Below, piece by piece: positions 16,494 to 25,262 of a stretch of DNA of 62,431 nt. The stretch is from Roseinatronobacter alkalisoli. GTDB lineage: Bacteria > Pseudomonadota > Alphaproteobacteria > Rhodobacterales > Rhodobacteraceae. Position numbers and translations under genes: made by a program. Location of the stretch: contig NZ_JAQZSM010000023.1 in assembly GCF_028745735.1 (NCBI RefSeq), forward strand, positions 1 to 62,431, in the 5' to 3' direction. Numbering within the stretch: position 1 is the first letter of the stretch; each line of letters begins with the position of its first letter. The notes under the pieces were generated by a model. The model saw only the letters and a program-made list of their open reading frames with translations, did not search any database and was not told the DNA's origin.

Positions 16494-17783
16494 ATGAAAT
16501 ACCTGTCCTACTGGCATGACACGGCGCCCGCATTCGGCAGCGGGCAGGACGGTCCGGTCGCGGGCCGTTTCGACGTGGCAGTGATCGGCGCGGGCTTCAC
16601 CGGCCTGAATGCCGCGCGCGAACTGGCACGACAGGGCGTGAGAGTCGCGGTGCTGGACGCCGCCCATGTCGGTGCCGGTGGGTCGGGGCGCAATGGCGGG
16701 CATCTGAACAATGGCATCGCCCATGGCTATGCCGATGCCAAGGCGCATCTGGGCGCGGAGCGTGCGCAGACACTCTACCGCGCCTATGACCGCTCCATTG
16801 ATCTGATCCAGGAGATCATCGCAGAGGAAGATATCGCCTGCGATTTCCGTCGTGCGGGCAAGCTGAAACTGGCGTCGAAACTGTCGCATGTGGCGGCGCT
16901 CAGGGCCAATCAGGAACTGATCGCGCGCGAGGTTGATCCGGCCACAAGCTGGCTGGAACGCGCGGATCTGGCTGATGAGGTGGGCTCTGCGGAATTCCAT
17001 GGCGCGGCGCTCTTTGAAAAATCCGCAATGATGCATATGGGCCGCTATCTGACTGGGCTTGCAGGGGCGGCCCATCGTCATGGCGCCACCATATGGGAAA
17101 ACGCGCCGGTCACAGGCCGGACAAGGACACGTGACGGCTGGGCGCTTGATACGCCGCGCGGGCAGCTTCACGCGGATACGGTAATTGCTGCAACCGGGGC
17201 GTATTCAGCGCAGGTGCCGAATGCGCCACTGGGCTATTTCCGCCAGCGCATCATCCCGGTGGCTTCCTTCATCATTGCCACGCGCCCGCTTGACCGGGAA
17301 GAGGTCGCCGCCACAATGCCCGGCAACCGGACCTGCGTGACCTCTCTCAATCTTGGCAACTACTTCCGCCTCGCACCGGATAACCGACTGATATTTGGCG
17401 GACGGGCGCGCTTTTCTGCGGTTTCGGACCAGCGGTCTGACGCGAAATCCGGCGATATCCTGCGCGCGGCATTGGCAGGGATTTTCCCACATCTGGCCGA
17501 TGTTGATATAGAATATTGCTGGGGCGGGCTGGTCGGCATGACGCGCGACCGCTTTCCCCGCGCGGGCGAAGCGGACGGGATGATCTATGCCATGGGATAC
17601 TCCGGCCACGGCGCGCAGCTCTCCACCCTGCTGGGGCAGGTACTGGCCGACCTTGCGATGGGCCGCAGGCATACCAACCCCCTGGAGGGGCTAGACTGGC
17701 CCGCCGTTCCGGCGCTGAATGGCAAGCCGTGGTTCCTGCCACTGGCCGGTATGTGGTTCAGGCTGAAGGATCGGCTGTCCTGA
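16494..17783 (+). CDS. puuB: FAD-dependent oxidoreductase, gamma-glutamylputrescine oxidase-like
   Basis: The 429-residue DAO-family flavoprotein has an N-terminal FAD motif (VAVIGAGFTGLNAARELARQG), the GSGRNGGHLNNGIAHGY loop after it, and the C-terminal block CWGGLVGMTRDRFPRAG with AMGYSGHGAQLSTLLG, the pattern of PuuB/OrdL enzymes. It would oxidise a secondary or primary amine such as gamma-glutamylputrescine to an aldehyde. It starts directly after the HAD gene, so one transcript is expected. A GTG at 16491 is an alternative start. A related enzyme is encoded at 20294-21607. The symbol reflects family, not a proven substrate. Confidence 0.8.
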   Translation: MKYLSYWHDTAPAFGSGQDGPVAGRFDVAVIGAGFTGLNAARELARQGVRVAVLDAAHVGAGGSGRNGGHLNNGIAHGYADAKAHLGAERAQTLYRAYDRSIDLIQEIIAEEDIACDFRRAGKLKLASKLSHVAALRANQELIAREVDPATSWLERADLADEVGSAEFHGAALFEKSAMMHMGRYLTGLAGAAHRHGATIWENAPVTGRTRTRDGWALDTPRGQLHADTVIAATGAYSAQVPNAPLGYFRQRIIPVASFIIATRPLDREEVAATMPGNRTCVTSLNLGNYFRLAPDNRLIFGGRARFSAVSDQRSDAKSGDILRAALAGIFPHLADVDIEYCWGGLVGMTRDRFPRAGEADGMIYAMGYSGHGAQLSTLLGQVLADLAMGRRHTNPLEGLDWPAVPALNGKPWFLPLAGMWFRLKDRLS

Positions 17784-17952
17784 GCACAGCGACGCTGTCA
17801 GCAAACCTGTTTCCCGTTTGCAAGGCGTGTTCTGTCACTTGATCACGTCAGATTCAGGCGAAAGTGCTGATCACCTGTCAGCCTGAAGAGAACGCCCAAA
17901 GACGTGGAATCAAGGACGGCGCCCCCCTTCAGGCCACAAAACAATCCGTCAA

Positions 17953-17969
17953 AGGTGCTCTTTGCACCT
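17953..17969 (-). terminator. Weak stem-loop between convergent genes
   Basis: AGGTGC and GCACCT form a 6-bp stem with a 5-nt loop in the 200-bp region between the puuB-like gene and the minus-strand GNAT gene. Read on the minus strand it is followed by a T-rich stretch (TTGACGGATTGTTTTG). It is a possible terminator for the GNAT gene. The rest of 17784-17983 shows only a loose direct repeat (TGATCAC...TCAG). Confidence 0.4.
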
Positions 17970-17983
17970 GATGCGATTGCAGC

Positions 17984-18931
17984 CTAGCCCAGCGAATGCG
18001 CCGCAAGCCCGTAGGTCTGCAGTCCTTCGCTTGCGCGACGGTGCGGACCGACCCGCATTTCGGTCACCGTGTCGAACAATGGCGTTCCCGCAGCATTCAT
18101 GAACCCGGTCAACAGCTGGCCACTGCATGGTGTGTCCAACCGCAGAAACCCGCCCTGTGCCTGACGCATCAGCTGTGCAGCAATCTGCATCGCCATCTCC
18201 TCTGATTCAGCGACCAGCGGGCCGATAACATGCCCCTTGCCGAACCGGCGCATCAGCCCGAAGCCGCAGGGCCGCCCGCTGCGCGTCGCGATCAAACCGC
18301 TTGATACGCATGTCAGCGCGTGGATGACTGTGCGACGGTCCGCCCCGAAAGCCTGTGCGTCCATATCCGCAATGGCCGCGGTATCGTCCGCCGTGACAGG
18401 GGTCAATTCCATACCTGGCAAGGCATCAAGCTTCGGTACGGCCCCCACGACCCCCTGATGCTGAAAAACAGTCGCAACATCGACAAAACCAGCATTCTTA
18501 TAAAGCCGATAGCCAGACCGCGTAGCGTTCAGCCGCAGGTCGCGCCCGTCACAATCACGCATGATCCGCCGGAGCAACCAACGCCCACCCCCCTGCGCCT
18601 GCAAACGCGGTGGCGTTACCATCATGCCGAGCGTCGCAAAATCATTGCCCATAGGAAAATGCATGGCAGCGCCAACAGGGCGGCCAATCTCATCAAGCGC
18701 GATGTAGCCTTGTCCATGATCTATAAGAAATTCCAGATCATTCACGCGATGCGGCCAGAAAACGCTGACCGTAAGTTCGTGCAAATGGGCGCGCAACTGA
18801 AGGGAGACCGGTACAATCTGCGCCTGATAGTTGTCTATCCGAAGGGTATCTTCCCCTTCTTCCATCGGCGATATTGCAGGGTTATGGCCTTGCAGCAAAT
18901 CACCACCCTGACGACCGGCACGATTGTGCAT
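17984..18931 (-). CDS. Two-domain GNAT acetyltransferase (paralogue of 13544-14374)
   Basis: The 315-residue protein has an N-terminal GNAT domain (acetyl-CoA loop QAQGGGRWLLRR, then LNATRSGYRLYKNAGF) and an Acetyltransf_18-type C-terminal domain (CGFGLMRRFGKGHVIGPLVA). It shares architecture and several blocks with the protein at 13544-14374, so the two are paralogues at the ends of the same catabolic cluster. The Met at 18931 is chosen because GGGAG lies 8 bp upstream; the Met at 18937 is too close. Substrate unknown. Confidence 0.83.
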   Translation of the reverse strand: MHNRAGRQGGDLLQGHNPAISPMEEGEDTLRIDNYQAQIVPVSLQLRAHLHELTVSVFWPHRVNDLEFLIDHGQGYIALDEIGRPVGAAMHFPMGNDFATLGMMVTPPRLQAQGGGRWLLRRIMRDCDGRDLRLNATRSGYRLYKNAGFVDVATVFQHQGVVGAVPKLDALPGMELTPVTADDTAAIADMDAQAFGADRRTVIHALTCVSSGLIATRSGRPCGFGLMRRFGKGHVIGPLVAESEEMAMQIAAQLMRQAQGGFLRLDTPCSGQLLTGFMNAAGTPLFDTVTEMRVGPHRRASEGLQTYGLAAHSLG

Positions 18932-18937
18932 CTGCAT

Positions 18938-19243
18938 CTCTCCCGTTGATCCAGCCCAGTTCTGTTCCGATCTGACCTGTCTGCCCTTTTCCCTGATAGT
19001 AGCGTAACTTGCGCGGCAGGTTCACCTGAATCCGCTACGGGATCAGAACAAAATGCCCCTGACATACGACTACAGCGATGGTCACAACTATGGATAATCC
19101 TGTCGTAGATTCAACCTTCTGGATGGTCCGGTCTTTATGTGGATTCGCGCGCGGTGCACCCGGGGCGGCAGTTGCAGGCCCATATAATCAGGCTGTTCCA
19201 CCTGCGCCTTGGTCAACAGTAATATGCTCACGGCTGAACCGGC
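18938..19243. other. Intergenic region without recognisable gene
   Basis: These 306 bp between the GNAT start and the IS630 element hold no convincing coding frame. They should contain the GNAT promoter. Before the IS630 insertion this segment separated the GNAT gene from the end of the flavin oxidase gene now at 20294. Confidence 0.5.
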
Positions 19244-19258
19244 TAGAGCATTTCAGGT

Positions 19259-20202
19259 TTACACGGAAGCATAGCCTGCGTTCCTGAGATAGTTGGCGCA
19301 CTCGTCGGGAGTGAAGCGGTTGAGGATCGTTCCGACGGAGCGCCAGAGCGTGTCGCGCGAGCGGGGAGCGGCGGTGCGTATCCAGTGTTTGAGTTTGGCG
19401 AAGGCCTGTTCGATGGGGTTCAGGTCTGGGCTGTATGGCGGCAAGAACAGAAGGTGGGCACTGGCGGCGTGGATCGCTTGCCGCACAGCCTGACTTTTGT
19501 GACTCCCGAGATTGTCCATCACGACCACATCGCCAGCGCGCAGGGTCGGAACCAGAATGCGTTCAACATAGGTCCGGAAAATTTCGCCATTTACGGGGCC
19601 ATCAAAGACCCAAGGCGCATCAATCCGGTCATGGCGCAGGGCGGCGATGAAGGTCGAGGTGTTCCAATGCCCGAAGGGAGCCGCGCCGGGCAAGCGTTCG
19701 CCTTTGGGTGCCCAGCCCCGCAGTGGGGCCATGTTTGTCTTTACCCAGGTCTCATCGATGAAGACCAGCCGCGTCGGATCAATGCGCCCCTGATGGCGTT
19801 GCCACCTGTCGCGGCGGCGCTTCACGTCCGGGCGCTCGCGCTCGTCGGCGACCATTGTCTTTTTTTGAAGCTGAACCCGCAGCCGCGCAGGAAGCGCCAG
19901 ACGGTGTCGTGGCTCACCGTGATCCCGCGCCCGGCCAGCATCTCTTGCAGCAGCGCGAGCGTGATATGCGGACAGGCCCGCACCTGATCCAGAAGCCAGT
20001 CACGGTGCGGTTCAAGAATGGGGCGCCGATAGCCGCCCATCTGCGCCGGGCTTACCGATCCGGTCTGCGCCACACGCCGCGTCCATTTCACCACGCTTGA
20101 CGGCGCAACCCCGAACCGCGCGGCAACACTACGGCAACTCGTCCCCGACTGCATCGCTGCGACAACACGTTCCCGAAGGTCGTCTGAATACGGTTTCGTC
20201 AT
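19259..20202 (-). CDS. IS630-family transposase, two frames joined by -1 frameshift
   Basis: The first frame (20202 down to 19822) encodes the helix-turn-helix half: MTKPYSDDLRERVVAAM, then RFGVAPSSVVKW. The second frame (open from 19855 to 19259) encodes the catalytic half. The DDE triad is visible as FIDETW, VVMDNLGSHKS and DLNPIEQAFAKLK. The frames overlap at a seven-A run (19860-19866, T on the plus strand), where a -1 shift joins FSFKKK to TMVADERERPD. Split, slippage-joined transposases are known in IS630, so the element may be active. The joined protein would be about 310 residues. Confidence 0.85.
19860..19866 (-). promoter_or_regulatory. Slippery A7 tract in the transposase gene
   Basis: Seven consecutive A residues (minus strand, CAAAAAAAG) lie exactly where the two transposase frames must be joined by a -1 shift. 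Ribosomal or RNA-polymerase slippage would both work. A plain disabling mutation cannot be excluded from one copy. Confidence 0.65.
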
Positions 20203-20293
20203 CCATGCTGGCCTCCTTCACCAGTATGGATTCTGAATCATATCATGCACAACTTGCGAATCCCCTTTCGATTCAGAAAAAGGCTGAGACGCT

Positions 20294-21607
20294 CTAGCGC
20301 CGCGCGCGCCAGAACGCGAAGCGGTCCTGAAGGCCAAAGCCCCTGATTAGCGCCGGGATGAACCAGGGGGTTCCATTGTAGAAAGGGACCGCCGCAGGTG
20401 GGCGGAAATCGAAAACAGTGCGCCCATGCGATTTGTCGCCCATCAGACGCAGCGCGGCATTCCGGCCCAGCCAGGGCGCCCAGACCACGCCCGAGCCGCA
20501 AAAGCCGCTGGCATAGACCACGCCGTCGCGCTCGAACAGGCGGGGCAGCATATCGCGGTTCATCGCCACATTTCCGAACCAGCTATGTGCCAGCCGGACA
20601 TCCTTCAGCTCGGGGAACAGTTCCACCAGCCCGTCACGAAGGCGCAGTGTGGGCGCGACCGGGTCGCCCACCCAACTGCTGTCACGTCCGCCCAGAAGGA
20701 CGCGCGTGCCGTCTGGCGTCGGGCGGTAGTAGAAGCCCAGCTGCCGGTTCTCGCCCATCATCATGCCCTTCGGCATCAGCCGCGCCATCAGATCGGGCGC
20801 CAGTTCTTCCGTCACAATGATCCGGCTGCGTACCGGCACCAGACGGCGGCGCAAAAAGGGCGCCGCGCTGTCTGTATAACCGTTGGTGCAGACCAGAACC
20901 TGCTGCGCCGTGATCTTTCCTGCCGCCGAGGTCACCTCAAACCGCGCGCCATCACGCGCGATTGTGCTGACAGGGGTATGCGAATGCACCGCAACGCCTG
21001 CGGCCAGCGCCACGCGCAGCAATCCGGCATGAAATTTCGCCGGATGCAGCCCGCCGATATCCTTGCGCACCACACCGCCGCGATAGAAATCCGTGCCGAT
21101 ATAGTCGCGCTGCTCTGCATGGGGGACAGCGTAGGACTCAACGCCCAGCCGCCTGGCCAGCCCTTCGGCACTGCGGGCCATGTCGTCATACTGATCATAG
21201 CCCAGTGCGCCGCGAAACAACCCGGTCAGCTTGAAATCGCAGTTGATCCCTTCGTCTTGCAGAAAGTCATACAGGAATTCGCGCGCGCGCTTGCCCTCGG
21301 CCTCTATCTCCAATGCGGTCTTTTCACTGAACTTGCGCGTCAGCGTCGCGAAGCTTGGGCGGATACCGCCCGAGGTGATACCGCCATTCCGCGAAGACGC
21401 CCCCTCGCCGGGGTTCATTGCATCAAATACCGCGACCGAACGTCCTGCCCGGACCAGTGTCAGCGCGGCCGACAACCCCGCATAACCCGCGCCCAGGATC
21501 GCCACATCGACGCTTGACGCAAGGGACTGGTCAGGCGCTGGTCCTACCGGCGCTGCTTCCCACCAGTAGGGTGTTGTTTTCTCGGCTGAACGTGGCTGCG
21601 TGTTCAC
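20294..21607 (-). CDS. FAD-dependent oxidoreductase, gamma-glutamylputrescine oxidase-like (second copy)
   Basis: The 437-residue DAO-family flavoprotein starts with GTG (GAGAGG just upstream). It has the FAD motif VAILGAGYAGLSAALTLVRAG near residue 35, EGASSRNGGITSGGI, and the C-terminal AGFCGSGVVWAPWLG-type block (YASGFCGSG). It is the last gene of the ABC importer operon (9 bp after the permease gene), so it most likely oxidises the imported amine, with the ALDH at 27695 taking the aldehyde. An IS630 element is inserted at its stop codon but leaves the TAG intact. Confidence 0.85.
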   Translation of the reverse strand: MNTQPRSAEKTTPYWWEAAPVGPAPDQSLASSVDVAILGAGYAGLSAALTLVRAGRSVAVFDAMNPGEGASSRNGGITSGGIRPSFATLTRKFSEKTALEIEAEGKRAREFLYDFLQDEGINCDFKLTGLFRGALGYDQYDDMARSAEGLARRLGVESYAVPHAEQRDYIGTDFYRGGVVRKDIGGLHPAKFHAGLLRVALAAGVAVHSHTPVSTIARDGARFEVTSAAGKITAQQVLVCTNGYTDSAAPFLRRRLVPVRSRIIVTEELAPDLMARLMPKGMMMGENRQLGFYYRPTPDGTRVLLGGRDSSWVGDPVAPTLRLRDGLVELFPELKDVRLAHSWFGNVAMNRDMLPRLFERDGVVYASGFCGSGVVWAPWLGRNAALRLMGDKSHGRTVFDFRPPAAVPFYNGTPWFIPALIRGFGLQDRFAFWRARR

Positions 21608-21616
21608 TGGTGCCTC

Positions 21617-22498
21617 TCAGAGGTTGTCATTGCGAACGTCAAGCGCATCGCGCAGACCGTCGCCGATGAAGTTGAAACTGGTCACGGCAATGGTGATGGC
21701 CGCACCGGGGATGATTGCCAGCCAGGGCGCGCTGCCCAGATATTGCTGCGCCCCGTTCAGCATGTTGCCCCAGCTGGGCAGCGGCGGCTGGATACCGTAA
21801 CCAAGGAAGCTGATATAGGCTTCCAGCAGGATCGCGCGGGCGACAGTCAGGGTTGCCGCAACGATGATCGGCCCCATAGCATTGGGCAGGATTTCACGGA
21901 ACATGATATGCGCCTGCCCCAGCCCCAGCATACGCCCTGCAAGAACGAATTCACGCTCTTTCAACGAACGTACTTCTGCCTCGACAATGCGCGCCACCTC
22001 CATCCAGCCGGTCAGGGCGATGATGATCGTGATCATAATCGGGCTGGGTTTCAGCGCCACCGCCAGCGCCAGCAGCAGAAAGATTGTCGGAAAGGACAGG
22101 AACCCATCCACCGTGCGCATCAGCAGCGCATTGAGCCAGCCGCCGCTGTAACCGGCGATCACACCAATCACAGCGCCCAGAAGCGTGGCCAGCAGCATCG
22201 CGAAGAAGCCCACCATCAGCGAAATCCGCCCTGCCATGAGCAACCGCGCCGCGATATCGCGCCCCAGCGGATCGGTGCCAAGATAGTAATTCCCGGTGAA
22301 GGGCGGGGAAAACCGTGCCCGAAGGTCCACGTAAAGTGAATCGTTTGGCAACAGATAGGGTCCGACGACACAGGCGAATGTCAGCAGGGTGATCATCATC
22401 AACCCCAGCAGCGCCAGCTTGTTGCCGAAAAACCGGCGCACGACGCGGCTCTGCCACCAGCGCGTGGGGGGGATGTGGGTTGCCGTTAGCGTGGTCAT
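21617..22498 (-). CDS. ABC transporter permease, DppC/OppC family
   Basis: The 293-residue inner-membrane permease has about six transmembrane segments, the N-terminal RRFFGNKLALLGLMMITLL segment typical of DppC, and the periplasmic GTDPLGRDIAARLLMAGR motif. The EAA-type loop lies in the second half (REILPNAMGPIIVAATL). It pairs with the DppB-type protein encoded 28 bp upstream. Substrate class: di/oligopeptides, glutathione-like peptides or opines; the neighbouring amine oxidase suggests an amine-bearing ligand. Confidence 0.9.
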   Translation of the reverse strand: MTTLTATHIPPTRWWQSRVVRRFFGNKLALLGLMMITLLTFACVVGPYLLPNDSLYVDLRARFSPPFTGNYYLGTDPLGRDIAARLLMAGRISLMVGFFAMLLATLLGAVIGVIAGYSGGWLNALLMRTVDGFLSFPTIFLLLALAVALKPSPIMITIIIALTGWMEVARIVEAEVRSLKEREFVLAGRMLGLGQAHIMFREILPNAMGPIIVAATLTVARAILLEAYISFLGYGIQPPLPSWGNMLNGAQQYLGSAPWLAIIPGAAITIAVTSFNFIGDGLRDALDVRNDNL

Positions 22499-22526
22499 GG
22501 TGATGCCTCTCTCTCTGGGTCTGCGA

Positions 22527-23477
22527 TCAGGCCAGACGAATGCGCGGGTCGACCAACGCCACTACGACATCGGCAATGAAATTGGCGGAAATGGTAAGAA
22601 TGGCAGAGAACATCAACAGGCCCATTACCACAGGATAGTCGCTGTAACCCAGACTATCGAGGAACAACCGCCCCATGCCCGGCCAGGTGAAGACTGTTTC
22701 CGTCACCAGCGCGCCGGTAAGCAGCGAAGGCAGTTGCACCCCTGCCAGCGTGATCATCGGCAAAAGCGCGTTGCCCACGACATGTTTCATGATCACGCGC
22801 CGTTCGCGCACGCCCTTGGCGCGGGCTGTCTTGACGAACTCCTGGCTGATCGCATCCAGCGTGGCCGTGCGCATGAAGCGGCTCCAGATCGCGATATGCA
22901 CCAGCGCCAGCACCACCGAAGGCATGATCAGGTGGTGCAGATAGTTCAGCAACGACCCATCGCCGATGGTGTACATGTTCCCTGCCGGAAGCCAGCCCAG
23001 CCGCAGCGAAAAGAAATAGATACCGATCAGCCCGAACCAGAAGGTGGGGATGGACAGCGCGATCATGGCGGCCACCGTTGCGACATAATCAAAGACCGAG
23101 TAGCGATGCGTCGCACCGCGAATGCCAATCCATGTGCCGATGGACACCGCGATTACCGTTGCCGAACCCATCAGCAGCAAAGTCGCAGGCACATGCCGTG
23201 AAATCACGGTCAGAACCGGGTTTCCGTCACGGAATGATGTGCCCCAGTCGCCCTGAAGCAACCGCCACGCCCAGTCGAAATATTGCACCCAGTGCGGCCG
23301 GTCCAACCCCATCTGCGCGGCAATCCGGGTGCGGTCGTCCTGGTTCATGCCGGGGTCAAGCGCGTATTGCGCCAAAGGCCCGCCCGGAATCAGGTTGAGC
23401 ACCACAAAACCCAGGATCGAAACAATCACCAGCAATATGATACTCTGCGAAAAACGTCTGAGCAGGAATGCAACCAT
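22527..23477 (-). CDS. ABC transporter permease, DppB/OppB family
   Basis: The 316-residue permease shows the DppB hallmarks: first transmembrane helix at residues 9-30, FVVLNLIPGGPLAQYALDPG after it, GTSFRDGNPVL, the EAA loop around TARAKGVRERRVIMKHVVGN, and the ending IADVVVALVDPRIRL. GGAGG lies before the ATG. It forms the membrane pore together with the product of 21617-22498. The intact N-terminus contrasts with the truncated DppB-type gene at 61389. Confidence 0.92.
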   Translation of the reverse strand: MVAFLLRRFSQSIILLVIVSILGFVVLNLIPGGPLAQYALDPGMNQDDRTRIAAQMGLDRPHWVQYFDWAWRLLQGDWGTSFRDGNPVLTVISRHVPATLLLMGSATVIAVSIGTWIGIRGATHRYSVFDYVATVAAMIALSIPTFWFGLIGIYFFSLRLGWLPAGNMYTIGDGSLLNYLHHLIMPSVVLALVHIAIWSRFMRTATLDAISQEFVKTARAKGVRERRVIMKHVVGNALLPMITLAGVQLPSLLTGALVTETVFTWPGMGRLFLDSLGYSDYPVVMGLLMFSAILTISANFIADVVVALVDPRIRLA

Positions 23478-23558
23478 GTTTCCCTCCTTGCGGGACGGTG
23501 TGAAGCGGCAGGTCTGTGCTGCCCGCGCGCATCAGGCGCGGGCAGCATACTGTCTGGA

Positions 23559-25223
23559 TCAGGACCAGTACCAACCTGCGGCGTGCCAGGTCTCGCTTCG
23601 GGTATTGGTGTTGGGCACGAAACCCTCGATTCCAGCCTTGCGCCCATAAACCTGAGTATAGGCAAAAAGCGGCAGGAAAGGCAGGTCGCTGCGGATGATC
23701 TCCTGAATGCGCAGGTAGATTTCACGCCGCTTGTCAGGGTCGAAGGTACGCGCACCTTCTTCCAGCAGGGCATCAACCTCGGTGTTGGAATATTGCCCGG
23801 TATTTGACCCCCGCCCGCCTTGTGCCGCAATGGCTGCGGTGTGGAAGCGGTTGCTTACATCCGGGTCAGCAGCGATCAGGAATGTGATGCCCACCATTGC
23901 CGTATCGAATTCCGATTGGCCCCAGAAATCCCCCCACATCACAGCGGCAGGCAGGTTTTCGATATTCATCTGCACGCCGATCTCGGCAAAGGTTTGCTGA
24001 ACGAACTGCTGTGCCTGCTCGCGCAGATGGGCCCCAGTTGTGGTGGAGTTGTTGAACGACAACCGCACCCCGTCCTTGGCGCGAATGCCGTCCGGACCGG
24101 GCAGCCAGCCCGCCTCATCCAGAATTTCGCGCGCTTTATCCAGGTTGAACTCATGCGTGGGCAGACCATCATGATAGTAGAAGGACTGCTGCGGCATGAA
24201 GGTTTCTGTCGGTTTCGGCAGGCCGTAGTAAAGCACGTCGATGATGGAACCGCGGTCCAGCGCCAGATAGAGCGCCTGCCGCACAGCAGGGTCCTGGAAT
24301 TGCGGGCGTTCCATATTCAGATAGATCGATTCAACCGAAGGGGTCGACACCAGGTCCACCACCCGGTCGGGCAGGGCGTTGGCCGCCTCATAGTTGTCCT
24401 GGGTGATGTAGGACCGGCCAACGATATCGATGTCACCACTCTGAAACTGGGTGAAAAGCACGGTCATATCAGGGATGTAGCGGAAGATCAGTTCTTCGAT
24501 ATATGGCCCTTCGCCAAAATAGTCGGGGTTGGCCTGCAAAACCAGATTGTCGCCAGCTGTGCGCCGCCCCCAGCGGAAGGCACCTGTGCCAACGGGCGCA
24601 CGGTTGAAGGCCGCCTCATTGGGGTTGCTCTCATTGCTCAGGATATGGGCAGGAACAATGAAGGTCTCTGTCAGGAAGGACAAATAGGGTGCGAAGGGTT
24701 CTTCCATCCGCCACGTAACTTCTGTGGGCGAAACAATTTCGATATCGCGGACAAGGTTGTGACCCGTCGTGCGCCAAGAACGGAAGTCGGGATTGACAAT
24801 CAGCTCCAGCGTGAACTTCACATCATCTGCCGTGAAAGGTTCGCCATCATGCCAGCGCACATCGTCGCGCAGACGGACGCGCCATTCCAGCCCATCTTCC
24901 GAAATGCCGCCGTTTTCCAGACTGGGCACCTCGCTTGCCAGATTGGGCACGATAGCGCCATTCTCATTGATACGGAAAAGCGCGTCGAAGATCGAAAAAT
25001 GGACGTTATCATCCACCTCGATATGCGGCATCAGCGGGTTGAAGACAGTGGGCTCCTGCGACACGCCCACCATGATCCGCCCTGCGGGCGCGTCGGGCGG
25101 GGTCTGACCGAAGGCGGGTTTGCCCAGCAGGTTGGGCGCAAGCAGTGCCGCCGCCCCAGCGCCCATCAGGCCCAGGGCATTGCGGCGCGACATGTCCGGA
25201 AGTTTAAACGGTTTCTTTGTCAT
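23559..25223 (-). CDS. ABC transporter substrate-binding protein, family 5 (peptide/amine)
   Basis: The 554-residue protein has an N-terminal Tat-like signal (MSRRNALGLMGAGAAALLAPN) after a short charged stretch, ending near AFGQ/TPP. The mature part follows the SBP_bac_5 layout: GVSQEPTVFNPLMPH, WRVRLRDDVRWHDGEPFTADDV, RQALYLALDRGSIIDVLYYG. The Met at 25223 has GGGAGACG upstream; an earlier Met at 25238 lacks a ribosome-binding site. It delivers ligand to the two permeases that follow. The ligand cannot be read from the sequence. Confidence 0.9.
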   Translation of the reverse strand: MTKKPFKLPDMSRRNALGLMGAGAAALLAPNLLGKPAFGQTPPDAPAGRIMVGVSQEPTVFNPLMPHIEVDDNVHFSIFDALFRINENGAIVPNLASEVPSLENGGISEDGLEWRVRLRDDVRWHDGEPFTADDVKFTLELIVNPDFRSWRTTGHNLVRDIEIVSPTEVTWRMEEPFAPYLSFLTETFIVPAHILSNESNPNEAAFNRAPVGTGAFRWGRRTAGDNLVLQANPDYFGEGPYIEELIFRYIPDMTVLFTQFQSGDIDIVGRSYITQDNYEAANALPDRVVDLVSTPSVESIYLNMERPQFQDPAVRQALYLALDRGSIIDVLYYGLPKPTETFMPQQSFYYHDGLPTHEFNLDKAREILDEAGWLPGPDGIRAKDGVRLSFNNSTTTGAHLREQAQQFVQQTFAEIGVQMNIENLPAAVMWGDFWGQSEFDTAMVGITFLIAADPDVSNRFHTAAIAAQGGRGSNTGQYSNTEVDALLEEGARTFDPDKRREIYLRIQEIIRSDLPFLPLFAYTQVYGRKAGIEGFVPNTNTRSETWHAAGWYWS

Positions 25224-25262
25224 CTGGTCGTCTCCCATGTTGAGGTTTTTGTATTTATGCGG

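Larger units (their letters stand above)
19246..20294 (-). mobile_element. IS630-family insertion sequence, apparently complete
   Basis: The element is bounded by TA dinucleotides (19244-19245 and 20295-20296), the target duplication expected of IS630/Tc1. Its ends are imperfect inverted repeats: GAGCATTTCAG at the left and, inverted, GAGCGTCTCAG at the right. It carries one transposase in two frames. Removing it restores a continuous CGC-TAG end of the flavin oxidase gene, so the insertion hit the TA of that stop codon without damaging the protein. Confidence 0.8.

Noticed and set aside
15681-17171. 496-codon minus-strand frame
   Set aside because: It is antisense to the HAD and flavin oxidase genes, whose motifs and ribosome-binding sites are clear.
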